A stretch of 64,000 nt of DNA from Hofstenia miamia (GCA_900660155.1 CABFPE010000158.1:767690-831689), one strand, 5' to 3'. Positions 49,291-62,443 are shown, numbered from the stretch's first letter. A program made the numbers and translations. Notes: generated by a model not told the origin, from the letters alone.

Positions 49291-50737
49291 CAGTGGGCAT
49301 GCGAATTTTCATTATTCTTCCACGTTTTTAAGCTTTCTTTGTATGAAACTTGTGCAAACAAACTAAGAACCACGATTTATTCAAAATCAAGTGCTCGTCA
49401 GTTACTATAAAAAATCAATTACTGTTCGCGCCTCAAACACAGCATTCGATCTTGCAACTTCAACATCGGATACAACGATTGCTTTAATGCTTTATGGTTC
49501 TAAGGATAGGAAGGTGGAATTCTTCAATCCTATATTCTTTCTAATTCTCAATGTATGGTAAAAACGAAATTGCCTATTGTTACCAGCTTTAGATGATAAG
49601 CTGGCTGTTAGAAAGATTCCAAATTGTTGATTTTGCCATTGAATACCGTGATGGCCGTGCTGATCAACTAAATAGTTTGAAACATAAACTAGCATCAAGA
49701 AAAACAGTTAAATTTTATATTTAGAAGTGAAATATCATCTAATAATGCAACGATGTGAAGATACCAATGACTGCAGTACCAGTTGTGAACGCTCTCCTGA
49801 TTTAGAAGAATGTGAAGTGTGATGTGTCTTACAATTCTCCATTAAAAGTTCACGAGCATCGGCTGTTGCCTTATTCGATTACCTTCGTGCTGAAGATTCC
49901 TACACCATACGTAGTCTCTGTGCCATTGTGGGTTATAAGGAGATTGAGATTTATTGATGGTATTCATCAAAGAAAGCGAAAATAAAAACGTCTGCACTAG
50001 ACTTATGAACATAGTAATTGGACTGTTGAACGGTCGATGAGCCATGAAGCAATGCTTCAAATAGTGGATGATTGATCGAAAGATGTGCATATGCTCTTAT
50101 ACCTGAACAACAAATAATAAATACAAATAGTGTAATGATTTGTCCTTGTTTTCTCTATTACAATATTAAGTAAGTCCATATGGTGGAAGGCGCTATGAAT
50201 ACAGGAACGCTTATTATGGATGTAATTTCATGAAAAGTGGTTCAACAGATGCAAGAATGTTTTCCTAAAAATAGTCGTGTGTATCAGCAAGACAATGCGC
50301 CATGTCATGTTAGTCAAGGATCCATGGAGGCCTTTCAAATTAGATTTAAACCTTTGCCTTTGACACCACCGTCAGCGGAGAAAAATCAGTTCAGCACACT
50401 TGGACCATGACTCAGCAAAAGGCGTGTGGAGTATATGAGCTCTTAGTAAGACCAAATTTATCGCGAATTTTGAGTCTTTATGTAACACATACCTTGAAAT
50501 CATAGAAATGTCCCAAGATTGGGGAGTCAATTCCGGATCGAATTGCAGTCGTGAAAGCTGCCGAAGATGGTCAAGCAAAATATTAAAGTCTGGCATTATT
50601 AGACAGCTTTAGACACGTATGTCGCATCCCTTCATTGCATTGCTACGCTTGTGAGTTGCTTTGAGTAAATTATTAGTGAATATTGTTTTGTATGTGTTAC
50701 CAACTTTCTTGCACCAACTATATATATATATATATAT
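49291..50737 (+). mobile_element. Tc1-like element, decayed, right end at or inside the sequence gap
   Basis: TA then CAGTGGGCATGCG at 49289-49303 looks like a Tc1-type left end. The interior encodes scattered transposase pieces: HSNWTVER near 50020; MQECFPKNSRVYQQDNAPCH (about 50240-50310), holding the second catalytic Asp of Tc1; and the C-terminus PKIGESIPDRIAVVKAAEDG then QAKY and TAA near 50515-50586. The relatives read I-E-S-M-P-R-R-x-x-A-V-I-K-A-x-G-G-x-x-K-Y. Pieces lie in different frames with several stops, so it is inactive. The right end meets a (TA)n array and then 1,000 Ns. Confidence 0.7.
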
Positions 50738-51737
50738 NNNNNNNNNNNNNNNNNNNNNNNNNNNNNNNNNNNNNNNNNNNNNNNNNNNNNNNNNNNNNNN
50801 NNNNNNNNNNNNNNNNNNNNNNNNNNNNNNNNNNNNNNNNNNNNNNNNNNNNNNNNNNNNNNNNNNNNNNNNNNNNNNNNNNNNNNNNNNNNNNNNNNNN
50901 NNNNNNNNNNNNNNNNNNNNNNNNNNNNNNNNNNNNNNNNNNNNNNNNNNNNNNNNNNNNNNNNNNNNNNNNNNNNNNNNNNNNNNNNNNNNNNNNNNNN
51001 NNNNNNNNNNNNNNNNNNNNNNNNNNNNNNNNNNNNNNNNNNNNNNNNNNNNNNNNNNNNNNNNNNNNNNNNNNNNNNNNNNNNNNNNNNNNNNNNNNNN
51101 NNNNNNNNNNNNNNNNNNNNNNNNNNNNNNNNNNNNNNNNNNNNNNNNNNNNNNNNNNNNNNNNNNNNNNNNNNNNNNNNNNNNNNNNNNNNNNNNNNNN
51201 NNNNNNNNNNNNNNNNNNNNNNNNNNNNNNNNNNNNNNNNNNNNNNNNNNNNNNNNNNNNNNNNNNNNNNNNNNNNNNNNNNNNNNNNNNNNNNNNNNNN
51301 NNNNNNNNNNNNNNNNNNNNNNNNNNNNNNNNNNNNNNNNNNNNNNNNNNNNNNNNNNNNNNNNNNNNNNNNNNNNNNNNNNNNNNNNNNNNNNNNNNNN
51401 NNNNNNNNNNNNNNNNNNNNNNNNNNNNNNNNNNNNNNNNNNNNNNNNNNNNNNNNNNNNNNNNNNNNNNNNNNNNNNNNNNNNNNNNNNNNNNNNNNNN
51501 NNNNNNNNNNNNNNNNNNNNNNNNNNNNNNNNNNNNNNNNNNNNNNNNNNNNNNNNNNNNNNNNNNNNNNNNNNNNNNNNNNNNNNNNNNNNNNNNNNNN
51601 NNNNNNNNNNNNNNNNNNNNNNNNNNNNNNNNNNNNNNNNNNNNNNNNNNNNNNNNNNNNNNNNNNNNNNNNNNNNNNNNNNNNNNNNNNNNNNNNNNNN
51701 NNNNNNNNNNNNNNNNNNNNNNNNNNNNNNNNNNNNN
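50720..51737. other. Assembly gap of exactly 1,000 Ns (50738-51737) preceded by (TA)n
   Basis: The round size suggests a placeholder of unknown true length. The Tc1-like element at 49291 runs up to it, so its right end may be missing. Confidence 0.97.
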
Positions 51738-52781
51738 ATGAACAGTTCAAGAAAAAAAACAATTTCTATTAAGTAGGCAAACATTATTGGGCATAGATAA
51801 TAAACTAAACGCATGGTCAAATTACTTTTAAAACTGCCCTATAATTAATATTGCATATTTAATTAGTTTTGTAAATATTTTTGTCGTGTGTTAGTTTATA
51901 GTTTTTATATACATTTAAGCAATAAATTTGCTTTGACTCATATGAAGCAAAATCAAACTATAAAGTGTGGAAACTTTAGTACTAGTTTACGGAAGACTTA
52001 AGGAACTAACAGATACATTCTCTCAATTAATATTTAACTATATCTAAAGTCATGCAGAGAAATTGTAGTTTTGAGATAAATGTGGTTGTTAAGTTGGAAA
52101 CTATTCTGTGGAAATAATAATGAGTGGATTTAGTTTTTGGAAAAGGGATTTACCTAAAAACGGTGTATTTTAAGTGATATTAAGTTTGAAAATGTTGGTA
52201 AATAGTGGATAACTGAACTTGGGGTGTCAATTTCAAAACAATTCTTTAGAATTTTATTGAATAGGATAAGGTCGAGAAATTTGAGATATAGTAAGATGGG
52301 AAGTAAATGAAGCGTTAATACTCATCACCAGACACAATCAGTTTAGTGGACACTGTTGGAAGGCTTCTAAGAAATTCAAGTCTGTGGAATTACCAAACCA
52401 GATTTGCGAACTGTATGCCAAGTTTGCAAAATGATAGGCTTATATAAATAGAGTATATTCTTAAAGTAAGAATTGAATGAAATCTTACTCACTTGAAATG
52501 GTGATTGCCAAACAGAATGATGTCAAGTTAAATTGATATCAATAGCTGCAAACATCATTCAATGCACCAGTGACATTAATAAAGCTCAAGTAAAGTTATA
52601 TGGAATTTCCAGCCTTAAAAAGTTTGGCTTAGACACAAATAATAAATATCTGAAAACTTGTTCTTAAAGCCAATGTTAGTGAATATGAAAAGAACATAAG
52701 ATCACTCAATTTGTTTTAAAAAGCTAAAATGTATAATAGTATGTAATAGTTATAGTCGAAAATATTACATGATATCTTCTT

Positions 52782-52786
<5 letters not shown>
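51738..52786. other. Non-coding DNA right of the 1,000-N gap
   Basis: No recognisable reading frame; may include the unrecovered end of the element cut by the gap. Confidence 0.4.

Positions 52787-52835
<49 letters not shown>
52787..52835. repeat. (TA)n microsatellite
   Basis: Long uninterrupted TA run, about 150 bp from the stop codon of the minus-strand Tc1 fossil. Confidence 0.9.
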
Positions 52836-52836
<1 letters not shown>

Positions 52837-52988
52837 CTATTACACCTACCTATCTAATTGCGAGTATTTGTAAATTTTGAAGAAAACAACGATAAAAAAA
52901 ACTTATTGCTATTACTCAAAATGAAGTAACATATCATAAGAATGACATTTATTACTGCAACGCAATAATTACGTTGATAAATAATTAA

Positions 52989-53198
52989 TTAGTAGTGGGT
53001 ACAAGCACCCTTGTTTTTAATGACTTTAACTATGCGAAGTGGCCTTGGTCTGATTAAACTTGCTAAGTACTCTCCACCAATATTTTTGGCTCAGACCTGT
53101 TGAATGTGGTGACGAATTTGTACTTTGTGTTTAGTTCAATAGTGAGCGATCCCACACATTCTCGATGGGGCTTAGATCAGGCCAGAGGTGCTTTGGAA
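52989..53198 (-). pseudogene. Tc1-like transposase C-terminus, minus strand
   Basis: Read on the minus strand: WPDLSPIENVWDRSLLN, a stop, then after a frame change GEYLASLIRPRPLRIVKVIK and NKGACTHY followed by TAA at 52991-52989. PDL-x-PIENVW carries the third catalytic residue (Glu) of Tc1 transposases, and IKNKGACTHY matches the usual C-terminal V-I-K-A-x-G-G-x-T-x-Y. Upstream coding parts are lost or replaced by the hAT-like insertion beginning near 53183. The text at 53741-53771, ending AAATGAAACACCCTAA before a (TA)n, could be the element's other end. Confidence 0.68.
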
Positions 53199-53540
53199 AG
53201 GAGAGACTAAGCGCCCTCCCCCTCCCCTCCCACCCATAAAATCATATACTCCCAGAAGAACGCTCAAATTTTTTTGCTCACATAAATTTTAAAAAAGTTT
53301 TTAAGGGTTTTTACATTTATGTAATGATTCACTTTCAAAACAGATGATTGTGATAAAAATAGAATCACAACATTGTTTTTTTCAAATCTTATAAAACGAT
53401 ACAAGTTTGTTAAAATTTTAAAAATTTAAGTAAATGCATCATTAATATTTCTAAAACATTTTACAAATTTGCAAATAAGATGTCTTTTGAAAAAAATTAT
53501 GGGGACTTCGACACTAAGTTCCTACCCTGGATCCCTACTG
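53183..53540. mobile_element. Probable hAT-type MITE inserted in or next to a Tc1 fossil
   Basis: The left end reads CAGAGGTGCTTTGGAAAGG and the inverted right end CAGTAGGGATCCAGGGTAGG. Both continue into related text (ACTAAGCGCC versus ACTTAGTGTC, then CCCC), a diverged TIR of about 40 bp. No 8-bp target duplication could be matched. The inner text AATTTTTTTGCTCACATAA also occurs near 3459, pointing to a shared family. It abuts the Tc1 coding remnant at 52989-53198; the exact boundary is uncertain because the Tc1 frame can be read a few codons into the element. Confidence 0.5.
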
Positions 53541-53771
53541 CGAGGATTTCTATTCTATTAGTTAACTGCTACCAACATCATTACAGAGTGACAAAATGGG
53601 CTTAGCATGGACCTGAACCCAACCAGAATACTAACTACCTGAATGGTGATCAGAAATTTTTTGATAAAAAAATTTAAGCTTTGGCTTCATTTCCCGTGCA
53701 TCTCGAGACTGATCCTACCCTAAATCGAGTTGGAACTTGATCCGAAAAAATACTTAAAATGAAACACCCTA

Positions 53772-53806
53772 ATATATATATATATATATGTAGATACATA
53801 TATGTA
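53772..53806. repeat. (TA)n microsatellite with interruptions
   Basis: TA run to about 53789, then GTAGATACATATATGTA. It directly follows ...AAACACCCTAA, a possible Tc1 terminus. Confidence 0.8.
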
Positions 53807-55921
53807 TCGTTTGATTTTAAATGAATGCGCACTACATTTTTATCTAACGTTGTTTGAAAAAGGTTAGAATATTTTCTCCACCTTTCTTAAGCATAGCTAG
53901 GTACTCCTTCAATAAGTGCACTTAGTATTCACATCTGTAATGAGTGGGCATTTCTACTTACAGTGCAATTGATTGCTCATACAAATGTCATTTCTCTCTG
54001 TTTTTTGTCAAAAAAACAATTAGATTCGTACATTGAACGAAAGTTTGAACCCAGGCCATTATAGTAAGACCTTTTAGAAATGTAGCAAATTTTAAATTCG
54101 TAATATGTAGAAATAATTCTTCAGCAAGTGAAATGTACATAAATACCTCCAAAAATACTGATATAAACAACATCATTTAAAAATATATAATGTGATAAGT
54201 GTGAATAACACAAGATTTATTAATTTCAATATCTACTTTAATTTTATCACGGCCGGCCTTCACGCTCAAAACCGATATTCTATTGTTCTGACGTCCTAAT
54301 AGGCACTCATGTTAGGAAATTAGTCAATTTGGTCAAAAAATTTGAAAAATATGTTAACATAACAGTGGCGCTGAAATTTGTCAGGGTCATAATTAACAGA
54401 TAGATGAGTACAAAGATAATCATTGAATACCCAATTAATATGTGACATGTAAACAAACAGTTTCACAGCAAATTATCGATGACAGCAGGAAATTAATAAT
54501 ATATTGGTTTTATGGAATAAAACGGAATTCATTTCAAAAAAAAATCATGAATGATTACCACTTTTTGAGTTTTGGTATTTGAATTAAGCAACAGCGTTTG
54601 AGCTCAAATATTTGTGATGTAAATATGAATTAGTTTTTTACTTTTCTTAACAACAATAGGCATCTCATAGTGCTTGTACTTGTATATAATTGAAAAGAAT
54701 TTAGCAATGCTTTAGTATAGAAATCGTCTAGTAGCCAATCGTATCAGAAACAAGATTTGCGGTTGAAATTGCGAATTTTTCAGAATTAGACATTTCCTTT
54801 GTATTCTTCTTTTTCCCTATCCAGTATGTCCCACAACAACTGTAGATGAGAGCATTGTCAAACTTAAGCAACGCTTTCAACTCGTACCACGACATACTAG
54901 TGGGAAAATTAGCAGATTAAGTATTATTCTTTCTAATTCACTTACATTAATTATGTATTTTTCAAAAGGAACAGAAAATAGAAAATTTTAATTAATGGAA
55001 AATTCATATTTGTGCTGAAGTAAAAACAATATATAATGCTAGCAGTAGTTATTTCCAACAATTAATAATGCATGCCAAATTTTGACATTTCAATTTGAGG
55101 TTTCAAAAATGTTTTTTATTGAAGCTCTTGATAGCTAGTTAGCTAATTGTGGCAGAGCGCATGAAAGCTTTTACCTTAAATGGATTGTGTTTGGAAATGC
55201 GTTATGGGACAATATGGATGTAGTTTCCATAGTTACTCAATCGTATATGTTATTAAGATTATATTATAACATGAAATATGTTCACATCCGTGTTCTTGAG
55301 TTCTATTAGAACTATTAATTGTTAATAATATAATATACAGGTACCCATATTTACACAACTCAAATTTCAGGGAAATATGTTATTTCAGCTTCATGAATAT
55401 TAAGACAGTATTGAGAAATGATTATTGAAATTTTGACATTCGCCATATTATTATTTTCTAGGCTATCATTGTAAAAGTTTTCGTTGAATGTTCACTTTCA
55501 GAGCTAGAGCTGGAAGTAGTCCGGTACGGTTCAATCCTGTCTGGTCTTCAAATATTGCATGCAAGGTTACCTAAGTTATCATTCTATTTCAAAGCAATAT
55601 ACTTCCAAATTTATATTACAATACTATACATGTACACATATTTATATAGAAATTTGTACAATAAATAATATATAATAAAGAACACGCAAATCATTCGACA
55701 TATTAGTTAATTATCCAATATAAATTTTTCATTGCTACTTACCAATTTAATTCGTTTGCACCTTCCTCAAAAAGTATTTGATTTTATGAAATATAATTTT
55801 CTCATTTAATGAATACTTGGGTCACTCTAACAGTAGCTTATAAATTACCTAATAAATTATAATTTTGATATATTACATAATTAAATCTTCATTTGTCTAT
55901 TTCACCACATGCAGCAGGTGA
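53807..55921. other. AT-rich non-coding DNA
   Basis: No genes seen; a short GC patch (CACGGCCGGCC) lies at about 54249-54259. Confidence 0.5.
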
Positions 55922-55929
55922 CTTCTGAG

Positions 55930-56325
55930 CAGACCCGTAGCCACGGGAGGTTAGGTCGAATCCCCCCTTGAAGGTCAGGCATCCCCTCCTAGACAACAAA
56001 GCTAAAAGCAAAATCAGCATATAAAAAGAAAATTTGTTAATTCAAGTGTTGCAACATTGCTCCTAATAATGCAATTCTAAGGTTTATTTTGACTATATTT
56101 TCACAAAATTCCCACGGGGCTTCATCCCACCTTTGGTCACTTACTTGATCGCTATACTAGATGACCTCACAACTCAGAAAATCCGCGTAAGCCCATGAAT
56201 GAAACAAAAATAAAATGGTGTACAGACTTGGTAAAATTTTAGTTTATGTTATAGAGAAAGTCGAAAGTTCCATCAACCTAAATGCGCATCGACCCCCTTA
56301 GATGATCATGCTGGGTACGGGCCTG
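55930..56325. mobile_element. hAT-type MITE with perfect 8-bp target duplication, 396 bp
   Basis: It starts CAGACCCGTAGCCA and ends with the inverted relative CAGGCCCGTACCCA. It is flanked on both sides by CTTCTGAG (55922-55929 and 56326-56333), a perfect 8-bp target duplication. C-rich and G-rich tracts lie just inside the ends (CCCCCC near 55967, CCCCC near 56292). The interior is AT-rich and non-coding. A perfect duplication with diverged ends suggests moderate age. Confidence 0.82.
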
Positions 56326-56333
56326 CTTCTGAG

Positions 56334-59049
56334 TAATTGTGTTAAAACAAAGAATGTTCTGCATTTTTGCATAATTGAACATCATCCCATCATTTGCTAA
56401 AGGTTTCAAGAAATTCTCCAACTTTTGTGGTGTGCTAAGAAAATTTGAAATACGCTATTAGCCAATTTTATAGGGTAAGACAGTACTTTGGTATCTATGG
56501 TAAATGTATATTAATGGTTAGGTATTATAATTAACTTGAATATCCGGTTTGCATTTCTAACTTTGTCTTCTAAAGAGAGCATGTGCATATCAATAATATC
56601 ATCTACAAAGGACTGTAATGTTGCTTAATGTTGGTGTTGATTCGAAGTCATTAGTATATAGTAACATATTAATGACTTGAAAATTCTATTTTGCTGAGTA
56701 GCAATAATTGACTAAATTTGATTACTACAAATATTTAACAAAAAATAATACTTAAGAGTTCTAAGCAAATGGGAAATTCCGTTAAAGCTTATGGTATTTT
56801 TGGTAGTTTAACTCTCTATTTCAATTATTATATTCATTCTAAAAGTGTTCTCTGAGGAAGACCATAGACGAAAAAGTAAACGGTCCGGTCAATGAGTCAA
56901 ATGTGTTGCAATCTGGGTTTGAGGGATCACTATCAAATGATCCATCTGTATCATTGCTAACATCATGATGTTGCTATTTGTTTGGGTTTGTTAAATTTTG
57001 TACAAAGCTAAGCCAACATCTGACCAAGATAACTTTGATTTACTAAAGTAGTGGTATGAAAAGCGTTATAAATATCTTCTTCTAACTTGCATATTGAAGT
57101 AATTTTTTTAATACAAAGAAGTTCATATGACTTAGTTGTTTACTTAATAGATTCTCTTTTATGAATATAGCTTCTCCCATTTTTTGTATGGTTGGTTTTC
57201 ATTAAAATAGTAATGTTTTTCCTCTTAGGCGCATGTTCATGGCAATATATTTCTGATTGAAGATGACCTCACATATGCTCTGAAATTCTGTATTCCAATT
57301 GCCTTCTCGTTTCCCACAACCCAAATCATAGTATGCATATCCATACTAACTATTTCTACATTCTAGTTTTAAGCAAGGTTTATGGAGAAATAGCATATTT
57401 CTAATATAATATATAAGGCCCTTGCAACAAAGTGCTTTGCAAGATCACTGTCTTCCGATGAGTTGCGAGGTTGACTTAACTTGCCACTGAAAATTATTTT
57501 TAATCACCTTGATTTGTATTCCGCGGAAGAACCAATCTGATTGTTCATTTGCAAAATAAGAAGTTGATGAAAAACAATTTTTGAAATGTATATTTCTTTC
57601 ATTAATACGATTTGATGCAGAGCAAGTATTTGTATTTTTGAGATAGAGGACTGCAATAATAATCAGGAAAGAAGATTTCAGAGGGATGAAAAAAACTTTT
57701 TTCCTGGTCGTTTTAGTCACAAACTTTCATTTTTCGGTAAAAATATTAAAAAGTTCGGCAAATGCACATTTAAAATAGTAAAGCTACAGAGTATGTGTTG
57801 AAATGTGATTAATAAGCAACTCGAATAATAAAATTAAATAAATAAATAATGGTATTTCAAAATATATTCTAAAATGAATTCAATATACATGTTAATAAAA
57901 ATCAGCTGATTCGGTGCTTCGCGCAATATGTGTGGTTGATCCTGAAAAAATAATGGAAAACTGAAAAAAGTAGCTCAGCCATCACTGAGGAGAGATATTG
58001 GCGGCAAAATCAATTAGCATTCACATTTTTTATCAAATTTTGTTCCCAATTCTGCTGTTTTTGGCAGAAATCGGCAACATTTAAGTATGCATATACATCA
58101 TTTAGATGCATGTTTTGCACAGTGTGGTTTGAAGCACATATCAATATATTAGGCTCTGCCGATTCCGCCGAAATTTTTTTCTCGTTTATTAATAGTAAGT
58201 ACTTTTTAACACTTTTCGCGCTAATATACATAGAATAGATGAGCGGTTTTCTTCTTTGAATTCGTAAGTAAATATGCCCTTATAATAGAGGTTATTGTTA
58301 CAACACTAGCCACACAAATCTCCATGAAACTCACGGGGCAAGATTTTAAATCTAGCCGATCCCATATTATGAGGCCCACGCGGATCCCATCCTAGCTTGA
58401 AAAGTCTGCTAATTACAGTATCTTGACAATATCAAATTAAAGAGTAGTGAGAGAGAATCACATTAAGAAGACCATTTTGTAGTAGTTTATAATTTCAAGC
58501 ATTTGTTGATTCTACTCTCCAATATGTGTTGTTTTGAAAACTGAAACTTAATGCTACGATCTGCAGAATCATTGTATATTATTTTAATATAGTTTCTTAT
58601 TTGTTTCTATGTTTGTTGTTTCGTTTGTCATTAAAGGTTTTTTACAAATATATACTGCCGAATTAAAATGAAGATAAGTCATTACTATGGCAATATTCGG
58701 CTTAGCTTGCAATAGTCGATTGATATGAGTTGGAAAACAACGGTAAGATGTTGTATTATAGCGGAATCTATCTGCCAATTAAGCATCAATTTTGTCAAAA
58801 GAAAATTGCATTTCCCAATTCTGTTCATATTGAAAATCCTTCAAGCATGTACAAGAACCTCTTGTTCTGCATACAATTTAGAATTAGGAGTTGAGACGCT
58901 TACTTACTTCATTGCTTCAAATCTATGCTGGATTAAGTGCAGCAGACTCCATTAATTTAACGTTGTAATGCTCTTCTGCAATGAAAGGGTGAAATTTCAA
59001 AGTGAATATATCATTTGTTTTTTTAAATTTTCTTTACTGATAAGGTTTT
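56334..59049. other. AT-rich non-coding DNA
   Basis: Minus-strand open frames at 57445-57720 and 58010-58231 lack an ATG or any recognised domain. Nothing else seen. Confidence 0.45.
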
Positions 59050-59940
59050 TTACACAGATTTCAGCAAGGTATTTGATAATGTAAATCAAAAAAATTTTAA
59101 TTAAGATGATCCGTATGTTTCAAAATAGTTGTGAATTTTTGAAATTGACTTAGTTGTATTTGACATACAGAAAACAACCAATTAGAGTTCGGAATCCCAT
59201 TTCTGAAACTCTCGAGGTAACTAGTGGAGTACCACAAGGGTCAATTCTGGGACAGTTGCTCTTTGTTATTTGTATCCATGATCTGTCAGATATTTGCTCG
59301 AATTGTACCCCATACATTGTTGCGGATGGTGTCAAGATCCTTGCAAATTGTACCATGGATTTCCTCAAATTTTATTGAAATTTGTAAATTAATATTTCAT
59401 TTAATTTAAGTAAATTCAATTTGAGAAATTTTTCCAGTTTAATGAAAACACATATATTGGGAAGAGATAATTAAAGCACTGGGTGTCACAATCTCTAATC
59501 ATCTTAGCATATTATAATTAGAATTAGCTTCGCTATTTTTCCACCAATGAAAGTACTCTTTCAATACAAGCTTATTTTTTAAACGCACATTCTATAAATT
59601 GCTGGTGTTGTCAAAGATACAATTACTTCCATTGGCATTAAAACTGCAGTTTTTCAACTTAATCTATTTTAGTAAACTCCTAAATGGGAAAAATGATTTA
59701 ACCGTTTTTTGGGAACATTTCGATTTACAAGCCTTCAAAAACTGGCTTTCGGGAAGAGAAAAATTGCTTTTTAGATCTCGAGCATTAGAACGGAAGAAAA
59801 CCACCACTATTTATTTTAATCGTATAATTCCCCTTGCTAATTACATACAGCTCTTCAGTGACATTAATTTATTTGATGATAGACACAACATTATTAAGAA
59901 GCAACTCAATTTATTTTCTGGAGATAATTTATAAATATTT
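59050..59940 (+). mobile_element. Non-LTR retrotransposon (CR1/Jockey-like LINE), 3' fragment
   Basis: Reverse-transcriptase remnant, 5'-truncated. TDFSKVFDNVNQ at about 59054-59089 matches D-F-S-K-A-F-D-T-V-N-H. A second frame (59154-59376) reads YRKQPIRVRNPIS, EVTSGVPQGSILG (RT block 4) and YIVADGVKILAN, where the catalytic FADD is degraded to VADG. LGVTISNHLS occurs near 59480. A third frame (59599-59934) reads LLPLALKLQFFNLIYFSKLL ... TTTIYFNRIIPLANYI, the usual C-terminal region (L-P-L...F-N-R-I-V-x-L-W-N). Three frames are used, so at least two frameshifts separate them; the element is dead. No clear poly-A tail or target duplication was seen. Confidence 0.75.
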
Positions 59941-62443
59941 ATAATGTAAATAATAAATGCAGTTATTTCTTAGTGTGTTTTTGTAGTAATGTCACTGTTC
60001 TTCTATGAAAAACTATATTTTCTTATATTTTAAATAGATATTCTCAGGATTGCTGATGATATAATATTTTCCTTCATATTACCAACACATTCCCTTGATG
60101 ACGACATGGGATTCTCATGACTTAGATATATGTAAAAAAATGCTCACAAAATTAGTCCCATATAATGTTTGGCCTTTACAACGCAGGGGTTTTTGAACAA
60201 TTTTCGTGAACCAATAAGAAAATTTTAAGAGCTCAAAATCTGTTAAATCTATTCTCAATCTGAATAAGCACCAAGTGATAGAAGGGCATCTCCTCTTTTT
60301 CTGACCCCGAACATTGAATTTGTCCACTAATGCTTCAATGGGTTTGGAATATCTTTGAAAATATCAAGAAACAGTCAAAGTTCTTTGTTGCTTCCAGAGG
60401 CTTAAAACGCTATAAAGACATTAATATTAAGTATGGAAGGCATTTAAATCTCTTTCAAAAATTCAAAATTTCTAAAGAAATCGTTTCAACAACCTAAGCC
60501 ACAGCGATCTTCTTTAACACTTGCAGAAGGGGGGGGTAGATTAGCCCATCGTTGCCATAACTTTGCTTGAATTTAATTTTTTGTTGATTTTTTTCTGACT
60601 TTTCCCAAAATCTATCTGGTAAGACGATAAATTTAAAGTGGAATATTTTTTTGATCAGGACATGTGTCAAAAGAAATCTGAATTCATTTTAGCAAAAAAT
60701 TCAAAAGTTTTTTGGTGCAACATGCATTCAAAATTGTCAATATTTGGATAGACATCGATATATTTGTACAATTAATTTGATTGAATCATCACTGAAGGAT
60801 CGGTGATGGCCAAGAAAAAGCTAGGGTGCAAAAGAACTTTGCTGCGGGCAGTCCCATATGCCTTAGTGCTGCGATCAGTTATTATTGAATTTTCGTCACT
60901 GGACCCACCCTAGCAGTAATATATTAGCAACAAAATAGTTTATCTTATTAAATAAGGGTTTTAGAAGAGCTGTGATGAAAATCAGTGTCATACATTCATC
61001 AGGGGAGGGCCAGAGGGTCAAACTTAAAATACGAAAAATCTGACATATTTATTTGATGTTATATTTTGAATACAGTAAGACAATAATAACTAAATATGAT
61101 TGCATACCATATAATAAATGGCCTAAATTACTAGAGACATTGATTCTGAGGCCGGGCTGGAAAATTGCAACCCCTTGGGGTGGAGCAAGGGGTGTTGAGT
61201 GCGGTAAGACTTTATATTATTTTAACTTTTTTGAACTTTGAGCTTAAGAGTGACCTTAATATACACTAGTACGTTACGCAATTGATTTTTGAAACATAAA
61301 TAAACATTATTTACTGACTGTATTTCTAATTCTTCATTGTTAGAAATGTCCTTTTATTCAAAATTATAAAATTGCTGCCGTGATTGCGTATACCTGCTGA
61401 CCTTCAGAGTATTTTTTGTTTTACTGTTAGAGTAAATCTTTAACAATAACTAGAAGAAATATGAGCTAAGCATACTCGCTCTCTTGTATTTGTAATGCTC
61501 AATTCAATTAGGTTATTTTTCATCTTTATTTTTCCAAAATTTGCTGACATCACAACTTCATATTAAATCGCAAAAAATGAATATATTTTTTTGAAAATTG
61601 GCAGAGATGAATTTCAATCGATATATTTCACTGTGCAAAATTTGTCAATTACTCTTATAAAAAGCTCTTGCAACATGATGTTGTCAAGATCCGATTTCTA
61701 CATTTTTGAAGATTAGCTGCTCCAAGATTTAGAGTTACCAATGACTTCAGGCAACTCCCAAGAAGGTTGTACTTACGTCAGAAAACTCAAGGTACAAAGC
61801 ACAATATACTGACAATATTAATCACGCCAAAAGCCGATGATTTTAGCTTAATGTCTCTTCCACACCTCACTGTAGAAAATTATTTCTACAAAGGCTATAT
61901 ATCTATACCTATTACTTCAATACGTAGAGAATTTTATCCTGTAAGTGGTTTAAAGCCTGTGAATTTGTAAAAATGCCATTTTTATATTTTATATTGAAAA
62001 TAAAATCTGTGCAATGCTCATTTCTTTATCTTTATTAGTTTTGAAATTAAAGAGGGGGCTGATTCGCTCCCCCCTCCCCTCATTACGCTATTGACATTTT
62101 ATACTTCATTGCGTTTAGGGTTAATAGAAATGTTCAGCATTGCATTAAAGTATGTTCCTCAATAGACAATGTCCCAAGATTCTCAAATTTGCTAATAGAC
62201 CTGGAAAAAATTCTTTGTAAATATAGAAAAACGGTTTTCCTTTAAAACGGACGTCAGGCTGTTTAAGGTAAACATGTATTCTAAGATTGTCGGAAAATGG
62301 CAGCATTATATATTTTCTACAATAAGTGCTCGATTCTGATTACAATGTCTGCTGAATTTGATTGTGTTACTTACAGATGAGCAGTTTTTTAAAGAAATTT
62401 TCTATAACTAAAGTAAAATAAAATACGTTTACAAAATTTTATT
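59941..62443. other. AT-rich DNA with G/C-homopolymer patches
   Basis: Patches at about 60537-60545 (GGGGGGGG), 61003-61017 (GGGGAGGGCCAGAGGG), 61150-61195 (CCCCTTGGGGTGGAGCAAGG) and 62052-62080 (GAGGGGGCTG...CCCCCCTCCCC) resemble the G-rich inner ends of the hAT-type MITEs. None could be delimited with a target duplication. Confidence 0.4.

Noticed and set aside
60526-60905. hAT MITE between GGGGGGGG at 60537 and CACTGGACCC at 60889
   Set aside because: Termini do not match each other and no target duplication was found.
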